Assembly: GCA_010279815.1 (NCBI GenBank)
Contig: QEOQ01000122.1
Location: 36,651-100,650, forward strand
Direction of reading: 5' to 3'
DNA from: Brachionus plicatilis
Taxonomy: Eukaryota; Rotifera; Eurotatoria; Ploima; Brachionidae
DNA length: 64,000 nt
Positions 11,873 to 24,530 of this stretch are shown here, one piece after another. The stretch's first letter is position 1. Each line of letters begins with the position of its first letter. The notes beneath the pieces were generated by a model. That model did not search any database and was not told the DNA's origin. It saw only the letters and a list, made by a program, of their open reading frames with translations. The position numbers were made by a program, and so were the translations under genes.

Positions 11873-12356
11873 CTCATTTCTGAAACTTCTCTTTTTCAAA
11901 AATGTCTTTATCTAGATATGCACACCATAATTTAACTGCGAACTCTATCATTATCTGAGTAAATTACGCAAAAAAAGGCCAGTAAAAATTGGAACTTTTT
12001 TAATTCCAAAACTTACTTTGAGAAACATAATTATTGATATGTATCATCAAAATTAACAATAATATATTCTAGGAAAGTCTCAATATTGGTGATATTTGTC
12101 TTTGTTATCGTAGTTGTAATTCAAGGCTAAATTTAATTAGGATAAAATTAAGCAAAAATATGGCTTAAATTCTATAACCATTTCTTTATTAAAACCTTAA
12201 CATTTATTCTCTGATTCATTAACTTTAATTAATCATCTAATAAAAACAACCCATTATTTTAATTTATCTATATTTACCATTACTGACATTTTATTTTTAC
12301 TATTTTTGTTTTTTCAATTCTTATTTTATTTTACCTTGATTTCACTTTTTTTTAAT

Positions 12357-12403
12357 CTGAAGGAGCTTTTGCTCGCTAAGGATAAACTAATAAATAAATA
12401 AAA
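12357..12403 (+). repeat. LINE 3' terminal hairpin and A-rich tail (copy a)
   Basis: CTGAAGGAGCTTTTGCTCG hairpin followed by AATAAATAAATAAA. It ends a decayed LINE whose body is no longer readable. See the conserved-hairpin finding for the other copies. Confidence 0.7.
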
Positions 12404-12752
12404 TGATATTAATTTTTGATAATATTTATTAATTTTTTCTATTAAATTTCAAATTTTCAAATATTTTTTCTCAAAAAATGGTTGTTATCACTTTTTTCTG
12501 TGTGTTTTTTTTTGAGTATTTATCTGGTCAACAAAATTTGGCATTCATTATGAGTCTGATCACGAAGTCCAATATTAAATCACTACTTTTTGAATTGACC
12601 ATTGAACAATTTTAAAAGTCTTTTTTAATGATTCATATACTTCTTTTTGGTCAAACTTGTTACTAACTTAATAATCGTCATCTTTAAAAGACTGTATTTT
12701 AATTTCGAAATGTAAGTTAATTGACTTAAAAATGTTTATTTAAAATTTAAAA

Positions 12753-13424
12753 CTATAAATTAAATATTTTTAAAATTTTTATGTAATTATAAATTTTTAA
12801 TGCGGGCCCGAATTTAATATTTAAATGTTTGATTATTTGAGAAATATCGATCAACATTAATGCTTCACCGTCAATTAACTTGATATGTGATTTGAAAATT
12901 TGCTTTTTAAAAAATTCTCTTTTTAAATTTACCTGATCTTTAAAAGACGACTCAAAATCTTGACAGCCTGGTATAGATTTTATAAATTCACACACTTGCT
13001 CTATTGACCAAGTCCTTAAATCTGAGTTTTTTCTCTTGGTAAAATGATCAGTGTTGATTACAAGTGGAGCATTTGTTTTTATATAATCATCGTTTGTTTG
13101 CTGCTTAGTCAAATAAACACTTTGTTTTAGTTTTTGAATTAATTCACTAGATGGTTTTTTCAGCGGACGTTCTTTTTTAAATTGTTGCCTTTTTTTGACA
13201 TTTAAATTTTCGTCATTCACTCTTTTTGATATAATATTTTTTCTATGCATAAAATAATTTAGCAATTTTAATTTGAATATAAATTTAAACTACTTTTTGC
13301 TTTTTTTTGACTTATGATCACAAATATGTGGATTCAGCTCCGACACTATGGTTTTTTTGTTACAAAATCTACAGTATATTATCTTCTCAGCTTGAGCAGA
13401 CTTGAAAAGGCTGTAATTCAACAT
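12753..13424 (-). CDS. C2H2-like finger plus SAM-domain protein (188 aa, three exons)
   Basis: Exons on the minus strand: 13424-13294, 13242-12933, 12878-12753, separated by 51 and 54 bp introns. The total is 567 nt, in frame at each junction. Exon 1 encodes a finger-like C18-x2-C21-x11-H33-x3-H37, then a Lys/Ser run. Residues 45-115 are basic and probably disordered. Residues 118-184 form a SAM domain of the Polycomb/L(3)mbt/SFMBT kind: RTWSIEQVCEFI, PGC, then IDGEALMLID and a GPALKIY helix. Without removal of the 54 bp intron, 18 residues break the SAM helix, which supports the splice. Such SAM domains polymerise or pair with other SAM proteins in chromatin complexes, so a nuclear role is likely but inferred. 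I do not recognise an exact orthologue. The ATG at 13424 is the first in frame; more 5' exons cannot be excluded. Confidence 0.75.
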
Positions 13425-14517
13425 CTACAAGCACGAATATTTAAATTAAAAGACAGCTTTTATCTTTGGGAGTGAAAATTTATACATTTGCTAATAAAAA
13501 AATTTATGAGCAGATATTTTTAGTTATATAATAGGAATTAGTAATCACTGTTGTTGTTCAGTAAGTTACATTTTTTAAATAAAAATATAAAATTCACCAA
13601 AAATTGAAGAATTTTTTTAGTTATTAATTGCAAAACTTAATGTTTAATTTTTTTTATTTTGGGTTAAAATTATGATTTCGGAGTCTTATTTAAGCTTACT
13701 AGAATTTGATAAAATCGAACAAGAAAATTCTTAAGCATCTTTCTAAAAATGAAATTCGTAAACCTTTCATAAAAATTATATTTTTCAAGTTGTTTTTCTT
13801 AATTTCAATTTTTTGATAAGACAAAACTACAAGACTAGCTTTTTTAATTCAAGAAAATGAATAAAAAAAGAATAATTATCTAATTTAGTCTCATTTAGTA
13901 ATGATTGAACTTTTCTAAATTGGAGATATAAGAAATTTAGTGTAAAAGGTTTAGGAGAGTTTAATCATAAATTTGGTGAAAAATTAGAGAAAATCGATAA
14001 ATTCAAAATTTAAATAAATAAGAATATAGAATAAATTTTTTGCAGCTTTTTTGAACATTAGTTTCAGAACAATAATTACTCTTCAAAATAAATTATTAAA
14101 TTATTTAGAACAAAATTTATTGTTTTTAAATTATAAATTGAAATTTATTTTTTTTTAGCATAAAATAAATTTATAAAAATTAGATTTTAATTTAGAATTT
14201 TCAAAAAATTTTTTAATTTTCATTTACAATTTTTAAAAAAAATTACGGAACATTTTTATTAAATAAAAGATTTTCAATATGAATTCAGTTAAATTTATTT
14301 TGTTACTAATTTTTTTCCAATAATTAACCAACTTTCATTCAAAAAGGCCAAATAAATTTTTTTCTAAGATAAGTGGATCAACTAATACTTCAAGAAGAAA
14401 ATAAAACTAGATTTAAAAATTGATAACTGGAAAAGCTGAATTAAATCAGAAAAATATAATAAGGTTCATTTTGAAAAGAAAAACCATGAAATTCATATAT
14501 AAATGAAGAAATTATTT

Positions 14518-14626
14518 TTATTCAACGCTTGGACGCTCAGTTAAAAAATCAAATATTTTTCTTAAAAATTCACCAAGTTCGCTAGAAATATAAGAAATAT
14601 TAAATTCAATACTAAATTGTGTTCCT
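14518..14626 (-). CDS. Possible terminal exon of an unidentified gene
   Basis: Minus-strand stretch ending in TAA at 14518-14520 reads as a well-composed peptide (ELGEFLRKIFDFLTERPSVE at the end) preceded by an AG acceptor (ATGCAG). No convincing upstream exon was found, so it may be a relic. Family unknown. Confidence 0.3.
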
Positions 14627-15157
14627 GCATTTAGAAAGATATTGTGATTTAAAATTTTAATAGTTAGATTCTAAATATAACTTGTTTGCAAACAGAATTG
14701 AGTGATTATTATCATTATTAAAATTATTTTAAATAAAGTGTGGAAATAATAATAGTCTGATCATGTCACTTGACTTAAATATTAAGTAATTTTTGAGTAT
14801 CAAAATTGTCAAACATCAGTTTATTGTTGTATGTCATTCTAATAGATTTTTAAAGGCTTTTTGGACCGATCAATCCTAAGTTATTTGTTATTGTTTATTG
14901 ACTTATTTTCCAAAAATCATTCCAATCTATCTTTTTTATTGATCTGATTTATGTTTCACTTAACAAAACCATTCTTTTAAAAAAGTTTTATTCGAGCTCA
15001 CTTGAATGTCTTGTTCAGTCAGCTGTTCTCAAAAGTCAATTAATGCCTGCATTTCAAATGAATACAGATGCCTAAACTGGCATTGCAAATTCTAATAAGT
15101 ACCATAAAATCTAATATCGAAGCAGGTAAATAATTTTTTAATACGTCCTAGCATTTA

Positions 15158-15343
15158 TTACTCTGATGACTTGATTTTTCCATTATTTGTATTAAATATC
15201 ACACGTAGATCTATTTCTGTAGCAAAATGAGAAAGTTGTTTGCTAAAAATGTTTGTTGCTGTTTTCGTAGTGCATATTAAAATATTTTTTTTACAAGTTT
15301 CCAATACTAAAAATCGGTTTAAAAAAATCGATTCAATAACCAA
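15158..15343 (-). pseudogene. Short open stretch, possible terminal exon or retroelement end
   Basis: The minus-strand frame ends SSE followed by TAA at 15158-15160. The last 30 residues (QLSHFATEIDLRVIFNTNNG) are protein-like and are preceded by a TTTTTAG acceptor-like site. The style is reminiscent of the C-terminus of a reverse-transcriptase element, but this is only an impression. Confidence 0.25.
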
Positions 15344-16194
15344 AAATTTATTAAAAACAATGTGGCAAGTTTTATTTTCTTTTCTACATTTTTAGAAATA
15401 ATTGCGTAATTAAATTTCAAATTTTAACATGCTTAAGTATTGAGTTTAAATTAAACAACTTAATTTCAAAATTTAAAAAAAGTTAAATAGAAAAAAACCT
15501 TGTTATGTGTAATAAAAAAATTTTTAGATTTAATTCAATTTTTTTACCCTGGTTGAATCTATGACTCTATTGAGCAATATCTGTAGAATTAAAAAAATAA
15601 AGATTTAAAAAATGTAGAGTGAAATAAAAAAAATAGAAAAAGGTAAAAACTGAATTTTGCATTTAATAATATTATTTATTTACATGTAAAACTGTATCGA
15701 CCTAAAAAAATTTCAAATTAAAGTTTCTGATCAAATTTAAATTATCGTTTTAAAAAGGTTTTTAAGAAATTTTTTATTTTAAATTTTACTACAGATGTAT
15801 ATTTTCGAAGTAACCTATCAATATTAAAGCTAAATTTCTGCAAATCTTTTCAAAAATTTTATGTTAGCAGAATTATGCACAATACTTCGGTTTAACATTG
15901 TTTGCTACAAATATGTCTTTGTATTTAAGATTTTAATTGAAAATCTTAAATAATTTTTTGATATTTTTTGAGCATGATGATGAAAATTGATAATAAACTT
16001 AAATTGGCCAATAAAAATTAAATCTAATTTTAAGAGAAGAGTAATAAAAATAAAAGATAAAAGAAAAAAAGACATACAAAGATAATTCAATTTTAAAAAA
16101 TTGACATTCTGAAAAAGAAAAAAGAAATAGTTAGGTACTAATTACACTTTTTTTTATTTTAAACAACTTCAAAATATGATTTCTCGAAATTTAC

Positions 16195-16285
16195 CTAACA
16201 GGAAGGCTGAAAATAGGGCTATAGCCGCTCGGAACTGCCCTGGATTTCAAATCCAAATTATTTATTTAAATAAAAAATTTACACA
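16195..16285 (+). repeat. Copy 2 of the dispersed repeat with A/T-rich tail
   Basis: GGCTGAAAATAGGGCTATAG followed by CGGAACTGCCCTGG and then a TTATTTAAATAAA tail. It ends where the truncated LINE begins, so it looks like the 3' end of another element lying directly upstream. Confidence 0.5.
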
Positions 16286-17627
16286 ATATGGCTTTAGACG
16301 ATTAAGGAAGACTGCATTCAACCTTATCTTTTTGATTCAAAAAATATCTGAGTCTTTTTGCAGATCTAAAAAGGTGTGCGGTCTCTTTTTTGATATTTCT
16401 AAGGCATTTGATAAGGTTTGGCATGAAGGTCTCTTCTATAAACTAATTAAAGCTCAAATACCTGACTATCTTATCCTCTGGATACGATCATTCCTGTATC
16501 ACAGATCGTTCAAGGTAAAAGTTAATGACTTTACATCAAATTCATTTCCAATTAGGGCAGGCGTCCCACATGGCTCAGTAATAAGTCCCTTACTTTTTAG
16601 CTTATTAATGATGTTCCCATAGCTGATATTTCAAACAAAAAATACTCACTCCTGTTTGCTGATGATCTGATTACTTTCTTCATATTTAAAAAGACAGGAA
16701 GAATTGAAAGAGAAATAAGTAACTATTTAAAAGAAATAGAGCCATGGTTATGCAAATGGAAGATGAAAATGTGCTCAAATAAATGTAGCCACACAATTTT
16801 CACAAAAAATAAGAAATTTAATAATACCTTTAGACTTCAGTCATTCAACAAAACAATTCCCTATTCTAAAACTAATAAATTTCTTGGTCTGTACTTTGAT
16901 GAAAGTCTTTGCTTTGATAAACAAATTAAAGAAGTAAAGACTAAATGCATGAATAGACTCAATATAATAAAAATTTTGTCTTCAAAAAATTGGAAGCTCA
17001 ACCACAATACACTAGCTAGTCTTTACAAGGCACTTATTGGCTCAATTCTGGATTATAATTTTCCATGTCTTAACTCATTCTCCGAATCAGGTTTACAAAA
17101 GTTACAAGTTATTCAAAATACTGCTGTTAGATGCATTCTAAAACTTCCTCTCAGAACCTCCTCTGAATCATTATTCTATGAAACAGAAAATAAATTGAAT
17201 ATCAGTAAAATTGACCACAGATTAAGTAATCTCTTAGAAAATTACCTTCGTAATGCTCTTGATTATTCAGTTTCATTGACTAAAAGACTTGTTTCGGAGT
17301 ATCAAAGAGGCTTCGATTCTAGATTTATTACGAATCCCACTCCTCTATGTAGCTGCTACCTAATTATACAAAAATTTTCTGACTCTTAAGATCTTATCTA
17401 TATTTTTTGTTTTTTTTGTTTTTTTCTTTTTTCTCCCAGCTCTTTAATTATTATTTTTGTATCTCATCCTTTCATTCATAAATGAAAAATAACTTACTTT
17501 AAATTTAAAAGTTTTTAAACTGTTTTAATTATTTTATTTTATCTTATTTTATTTTATTATTTTTTTTTTTTTATCTGAAGGAGCGCATGCTCGAACAGAA
17601 AAACAAATAAATAATAAATAATAATAG
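16262..17627 (+). pseudogene. 5'-truncated non-LTR retrotransposon (reverse transcriptase), frameshifted
   Basis: Begins inside the RT domain (QYGFR region) and continues through FFDISKAFDK, a GVPHGSVISPL motif and FADDL to a LINE-type C-terminus (NPTPLCSCYL) ending TAA at 17387-17389. A deletion near 16605, in the expected F-I-N-D stretch, shifts the frame between 16176-16622 and the rest, so the enzyme is dead. The 3' UTR is T-rich and ends with the shared hairpin AAGGAGCGCATGCTCG at 17578-17593 and a tail of AAATAA units to about 17627. Close relatives: 25318-26575 and 57278-59115. Jockey/CR1-like by motif style; clade not settled. Confidence 0.8.
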
Positions 17628-17873
17628 GCTCCGAATTCGATCATATCAGTTTGACAATTAATGGATTCATTTCTTCCCTATATTCCTCTCACTCAACTCA
17701 AAAAGTAAATTTGTGACAATAAATATTTGACAGATTGCTGAAAATAAATCGCAAGTTTTAAGTAAATTTTTTATTCCAGAATAGTAAATATAAAATAAAT
17801 AATTTAATTGTTTAACTAATAATAAATTAATCGTTAAATATTTATAACAAACATATTTATTCATTAATTTATA

Positions 17874-18000
17874 AGGCTAATGAATACGATGAAGGGTTCA
17901 AGTCAAGATTTGAATACCTGACTTCGTAATTGCTTCCCACAATTGTTTCTTTGATTTCCGGACAACTGAATTCTTTAAATGTTAAATTCATGTCCTATCC
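17874..18000 (+). pseudogene. LINE C-terminal scrap
   Basis: Reads NEYDEGFKSRFEYLT before a stop, matching the DEYKAGFESRYVEFPT region of the LINE at 25318-26575. Only the last part of an ORF2 remains. Confidence 0.6.
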
Positions 18001-18104
18001 TTTTTAAATTTTATATTCATTATTTTCAATTTTCAATTTTTTATTTTTTAAATGAATTTTTCTTTTTTAAAATAATCGCTATTGATTCGTATTGAAAAAA
18101 ATTA

Positions 18105-18849
18105 GGGTTTTGCCTGTTATATGACCAGTGACTTTATGTCGATTTGGTGACCAGGTATTTTTTCTGACTGGTCACATATTCACTGATCACCTAATATGTG
18201 ACCAGGCAATATTATTATTAAAATAAAGAATTTTTTTTTTTAAATTTTATTATTTAAGTGACCAGTCATTAAATTTATGTGACCTGTTTTTTTTATTTAC
18301 GTGACCAATTTAAATTATAAAAATTAAACAAAAAAAATTATTTCATTAATTTCCCGCACTCCGGACAAGCTATTTATATGGTATTACTAGTACCACTTGC
18401 TATTTTTATGTTTGCAAAGGCCTTTTTTTACAGCAAAATGTGTCGCTTCAGATGCAATTGGAGCTTCCGATGCAATTTTTGACAACTTTTCTAATTTTTT
18501 TTTTGTTGGATTTAAATTTAGCTTGCAAATGGCTTCACTAACCTCTTCAAAATCTGATTCACAATTTTCTTCATGATCTGAATCGGTGCCATTTACCAAA
18601 AAATCTATGTATTTATAATTACAATTAAATTTTATCTGACTAAAAAGAAATTTATGTGACCAATTGCAAAATTTTCGTGACCAAATGTTTATTTATGTGA
18701 CCAGGTTTAAATTATTTATAAACATTTTTACCTAATAAATAATTTTGCCTGGTCACATATTAGGTGACCAGTGAATATGTGACCAGTCAGAAAAAATACC
18801 TGGTCACCAAATCGACATAAAGTCACTGGTCACATAACAGGCAAGACCC
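18105..18849. mobile_element. 745 bp MITE with about 110 bp inverted ends and repeated GTGACC motif
   Basis: Left end GGGTTTTGCCTGTTAT and right end ATAACAGGCAAGACCC; the arms match over about 110 bp with few differences. AAAAATTA flanks both sides (18097-18104 and 18850-18857), compatible with an 8 bp target duplication, although it is A/T-rich. GTGACC/GGTCAC occurs at least a dozen times in the arms and subterminal zone. A 70-codon minus-strand frame (18387-18599), acidic then Lys-rich, sits in the middle; it may be a host-like or transposase scrap. Probably a non-autonomous hAT relative. Confidence 0.8.
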
Positions 18850-19546
18850 AAAAATTATTTTTTTTTAATAATTAAATATTAAAAAATTGTCCTTTTTTGT
18901 ATTTGTAGCAAAAAATAAAATCAATCTATTTATTTGATAAAAAAGAAAAAACAAAAAAACATGCAACCACGAATCGTCTATGAAAATGAATGAATACTGA
19001 ATATTGCTGAACCTAATAAATCTTTAGGATAAAATTTTTTGTTTCTTAATTATTTTGAAACCTTTACTTTTCACTAATCAGCTGTTTTAAATAATTTATT
19101 TTAGAATTATTAATATTTTATCTTCAATCTAGATAACGTGCAGATAATTTTTCCGATTTCGATGTGAAAATACAATCTAATCAATTTGGAATCATCATCA
19201 ACTACACCTACGCTATTACCAATGCAACAATTGTGTTTATATACGCAATAAAAAATTCCAAAAATTTAATTCTCAATTTATTTAGGTATTGTTGATTTCT
19301 TAAAAAATTTAAATATTTTCCATTTTTTTGAGATTCATACAATCAATTTAGTAATTGATGCATATCAAACATTCAAATTAAAAAAATCCCTTTTAATTTC
19401 AATAAGATTTTATTAGAAGACCAAAAAGTATCCCATGAATATGAAGTATAAAATTCTACAAAGGTCTATATGCGACCGATACTTCTTGTGGTGCTGGACA
19501 TTGTCCTCTTAAATTAAAAAAATTACAAAAATTATTTCAAAAAAAT

Positions 19547-20250
19547 TTAACCGGAAAAATAATACCCAAAATATAAATTTTGTAATAATCCTGTATAATA
19601 AGATGACCCACAGTCTCTGTGCTCAATTCTAAGACTCTCAAGCAAGTTTCCATTATCGTCCATTAATTGGTATTCAGTAAAAAGTTGATTGATCAAAAGC
19701 TTGTAAATATACCAAGTCTCGATCTTAACTTTAGTTTTAAATGTCTTCAACAGGCGGCCTTGATTTTGAGATTCGTAGGGTACATCACCATTATCATAAG
19801 TATATGCAGCGATTTCAATTAGATCTTTTTCAGGACAATTATCCAATTCACCTATTACATAGGAAGAATTGAAAATTAGACAACTTTGAGCTCTTCTCCA
19901 TATGAAACGATCAGAGTCTTTGTGATTTGAATTGAAAATACCACAGCGAACAGTTCCAAATAGTTTATTCCATGAAGTGCTGCACAATTTACCTTTTTCG
20001 TAATCCGAAGGAAACAAATATTGTGCACAATTTGAAGAAAACTTGATTCTCTTTACAAGTTCTGGATTATTATTCAATATGCCCAGACCCAAAAGTGATG
20101 AAAAATGACTGCCTGGCTTGACACTCAAAACAGTTTCATCTTAAGGCGAGTGATTTTAAAGATGAAAAGTTAGTTTGTTTAAAACTTACTTTGAGCAGAT
20201 ATGCAATATAAAATACCTAAAAGAATAAAAAATTTTAAAATATTTTTCAT
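19547..20250 (-). CDS. Secreted cysteine-containing protein of unknown family (217 aa, two exons)
   Basis: Exon 1 is 20250-20190 and exon 2 is 20139-19547, joined across a 50 bp GT-AG intron (GTAAGTTT to CTTAAG). Exon 1 is a clean signal peptide (MKNILKFFILLGILYCISAQ) and the mature chain starts near residue 21. Six cysteines follow (CAQYLF, KLC, VRCG, QSCL, DNCP, RDCG), with potential N-glycosylation at NSS. The C-terminal half has a GRLLKTFKTKVKIETWYIY segment and ends in an aromatic YFGYYFSG. I do not recognise the fold; a lipocalin-like secreted protein is one possibility but unproven. An extracellular role is inferred from the signal peptide only. The ATG is fixed by the signal peptide. 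Confidence 0.75.
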
Positions 20251-21048
20251 TTTAAATTGTTCAATTTTAAAGTTAGTAAAAATCAAATTAATTCAAATCA
20301 TTGAATGTTTTCCAAGAGAAAGTAACATTTTTTATCGAACTAAAAGAAAAAGTTTGATAAGATTAGTTTCTTTTTAAATGAAATATGTGTGGTTTATAAA
20401 AAGTATTAGGGCAAGTCTTTTGAAATTTTTTGAGTCGGATTAAACTTATAAATTTCACAAGCTAACAATTGTTTACAAATGTTTCCTTATTTTTAATAGA
20501 TTCTAATAATTTTTAATAAGTTTTTCACTATCTAATTTCTTTTTCAGAATCAGAATCAGAAACTAGACAAAATTTTTGTGCTTATTTTTTCTAATTTTTG
20601 ACTTCTAAGTCCATAAATTTTGCCCATATATGAAGTGACCATTTTTTTTTTAAATATTGAAATTTTTAATTTTCACTAATTTATTAAGAAAAAAAAGTAA
20701 AGTGTTGGAAGTCATTATTTTAATATATTTTGTTTTGGGGCAATATTAAACCGTAACTATTTTTATTAACATGTATAAAAAAAATATACATACATACTTC
20801 AAATAATGATTCTCGATCAAAGAATAGATAACATAGTCAAATTAATTATTGATCAATCAAATTAACTAAAAGCTCACTTTAAATATTGGTATCGATTCTG
20901 ATTGTAGACATATTAACCTAAAAATAGAACATATCACGATTAATTAAAGCTAAATTATCTAAATAATGATATCAAAGTCAAACTTTGTGCTCTTATATAT
21001 AAATAAAAGTACTCGTATCAATTGATTTTGATAAATATATTTCAAAAA
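20251..21048. other. Intergenic region with a TATA-like box
   Basis: A/T-rich spacer. TATATATAAATAAAAG at 20994-21009 precedes the small ORF at 21049 by about 40 bp and could be a core promoter. Nothing else is recognisable. Confidence 0.35.
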
Positions 21049-21156
21049 ATGTCATCAACTTCTGACTCTTCTGTGTTCCAACGTACTACAGCGACGGTGA
21101 TACATCGTGTGATGCAAGCTAAATCGAAGAGCCTCGCTTGCATCTTGACTCAATAA
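21049..21156 (+). CDS. Candidate 35-residue small protein
   Basis: An ATG in A-rich context opens a 36-codon frame with base composition clearly richer in G+C than its surroundings. The peptide is Ser/Thr-rich then basic and ends ACILTQ. A TATA-like box lies about 40 bp upstream. The sequence also contains a 9 bp hairpin (GATGCAAGC with GCTTGCATC, 21111-21145), so a structured RNA is an alternative. No homologue recognised. Confidence 0.35.
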   Translation: MSSTSDSSVFQRTTATVIHRVMQAKSKSLACILTQ

Positions 21157-21404
21157 TTGCTTGATTTTCTTTTTGCTAATTAACCTTTTCTATAAACCAC
21201 CATCTCTTTTATTTTTGTATTTCTTTAATTATCAATCTAATAAATTTTGATCACTAATAAAATTCTTTCTGGCGTAATGTTCAATTATTTGATTTCTTAT
21301 TCTATAATTAGTCAACTTTATAAAATTGGTACTTTAAGCTATTTATTTAGGTTTAAATTTTATTAATGTTAGGTTTTTATTATAAATATTGATGATTTAC
21401 AGGA

Positions 21405-21592
21405 AAATTAGTGATGGTATTTTTATAAAATAGTGACGATTTCCATTTAAAATAGTGATTATTTTTAGTGATGTGATAATTTTTAGTGATGTTTTCAATA
21501 AAAAATAGTGATGATTTACATTAAAATTAGTGATAAATATTGACTAAATTTAGTGACGATTTCTATTAAAAATAGTGATAGTTTAAATACCA
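21405..21592. repeat. Degenerate AGTGATGATTT-type tandem array
   Basis: About nine copies of an AGTGAT/AGTGACGATTT word separated by 10-20 bp of A/T-rich sequence. It resembles the subterminal arrays of the MULE-like elements elsewhere in the window and may be one remaining end of such an element. Confidence 0.55.
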
Positions 21593-21707
21593 CCCTTTTG
21601 TTTTTTAGATATCAAAAATTGTTCTGCCGACTTCGCGTTAGATTTACCTGAAAAATTTGTTTCTAATACTACAGCATAACTTGATGAGAAACCAAAAAAA
21701 CTTGAAC

Positions 21708-22915
<1,208 letters not shown>

Positions 22916-23256
22916 CTATTGTTCCTCTTCTTTAATTAATTTAGGCTTATATTTTTTGGGGATGACAAATTTAATTTTTTAAAGATGAGAAAAATAACTA
23001 AAAGTGGTGAATAATTTAATCTATTTTAGCTGACTATAAAAAACTAATTATTCTGACAAAAAAACTAAGCGACTGACAAATTTATATATTAAGATGACTA
23101 TTTAATAAATTTTCACTGACAAAATAAATCCTTTTTTATAAACAAAGTAGACTAATTTTAGTGAAAAAAATATTTATTCATATCACAAAATGAATTAATT
23201 GATTAATAAAAAAAATAAAAACGATTAATTTTTTTTGTTTTTTTCACCTGAGTTGT

Positions 23257-24425
23257 TCATATGATTGGCCTTCCTCGTTTTCTTGGTAAATCCACTGTTG
23301 TTTCGATTGTAGCTTCATCAACTTTAGCATCAGCAAAATTTGCTTTCTCAACCACTATTGATTCCCTAGGAGGCTCTTGTTCGACAGCTGTTTGCTCGAG
23401 ATCGGATTCATTTTCTGAACTGTTCATATCACAATTATATTGGTAAAACAAAGCATTTTTTTGTTTTTTTGGTCTTCTTCTTTTGCGTTTCTGACCAATT
23501 GAAATAGTTTTGCTTCTTTTGGGAAAATTTAAAGCTTGTAACGGCATACAAGGCCAAAAAGATAAATGCAGATGTAGTTTTTAAAAAATTCTCTACAATT
23601 GCATTTACTTTGTTTCCAATCATCGGGGCTTAGATTGGTCTCGTTGATCTGGGAAAATTGAGAGTAGTCACTGAATGACAGCAAGATAAATTTTGTTTTG
23701 TAGAAATATAGTCGTCAACTGTTTCTTTTGTCAGCTTAAGATTTAAATTTTGATGGCTATAAAAAATACGACCATTAGAGGAAAAGATTTTTTATATTGC
23801 TGGTCCATTTAAAAGCGGCAGTATACAATTGTAGATCGCAATTAAGTCAGCATAAAAATTTGCGTGATTTACGTTTTCGGGATGTCTGTCTCTTGACCAA
23901 CGTAATAATGGCATTCTCTAAGATTGAAAGGAATGAGCTTAAATTGTGACGTTGCATCATAGTCGACATTAGCTTGATGATTAGATTCCAGGATTACAAA
24001 GCATTATTTGTGAATGACACACCAGGAGCTTAGCCTTCAAACCAGCCTTTTAATCTTTAAAAAAAATGATTAAGTAAGATGAAAATATTAATGAGATTAA
24101 TTATATCTTATAGTCTACTCGCGGCAAAAATAGTCAAGGAAATTGTCTATGAGCTGAAGATCATCATCCGAAGTAAGATGTTATAAAGCCATTGTGACGC
24201 ATTTCGGTAATGTCGGCGAACAAAGGAAATAAAAGCAAACAGTGTCAATTCGTTTGCGCTTGTATTGGTATTTCCATAAGTTGCTATCTTGGCTAAATTA
24301 ATTAATCAATCCTTACTTGTAAACAGAAGCATCTTTTTGCTGAATGAATTCAGTCAACTTAATGCTACCTTTTGATATAAAATTCCTTCATTGAAATTTG
24401 AAATTGTTGATTCAGTGGTAGACAT
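23257..24425 (-). pseudogene. MULE transposase remnant with FLYWCH-like N-terminus and AT-hook tail
   Basis: The minus-strand start at 24425 (MSTTESTISNFNEG) leads into a FLYWCH-like segment with an intron near 24310-24330 (GTAAGG to TTTAG). A second coding block around 23810-23920 reads PLLRWSRDRHPENVNHANFY. The last block, 23547-23257, carries KRKRRRPKKQ and ends RKRGRPI, AT-hook-like motifs common in the C-terminus of such transposases. Frames are broken between blocks and the DDE core is largely missing, so it is non-functional. Confidence 0.6.
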
Positions 24426-24477
24426 CCTTTTATTAAATTTATTTCAGTTTTTCTTATTGATAAGTATTTTTATTTAT

Positions 24478-24530
24478 TTATTTGTTAAATCTGTATCTAG
24501 TTAATGCTCCTTCAGGATAAAAATATAAAA
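24478..24530 (-). repeat. LINE 3' hairpin and tail (copy b)
   Basis: On the minus strand CTGAAGGAGCATTAACTAG leads to a CAAATAAATAAA tail at 24490-24470. The hairpin is slightly decayed (GGAGC paired with CTAG instead of GCTC). Confidence 0.6.

Larger units (their letters stand above)
8228..12752. other. Non-coding interval with transposon scraps
   Basis: No gene supported. Besides the repeats listed separately, 10170-10250 has a short open plus-strand stretch (GFRTGR...) that could be an RT scrap. 11250-11700 is slightly less AT-rich and probably a decayed LINE body leading to the tail at 12357. The rest is A/T-rich sequence. Confidence 0.5.
13425..16160. other. Mostly non-coding AT-rich interval
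   Basis: Apart from the two doubtful exons below, only A/T-rich sequence with frequent stops. Open frames at 15905-16090 look random in composition. Confidence 0.5.

Noticed and set aside
16176..16622. ATG at 16176 as the start of the LINE protein
   Set aside because: The first 30 codons come from the neighbouring dispersed repeat and its tail, not from RT sequence.
19453..19506. Minus-strand peptide GQCPAPQEVSVAYRPL, similar to the start of lipocalins
   Set aside because: Only 17 codons, no start, stop right after, and located beyond the stop of the secreted gene; could be chance or a relic.
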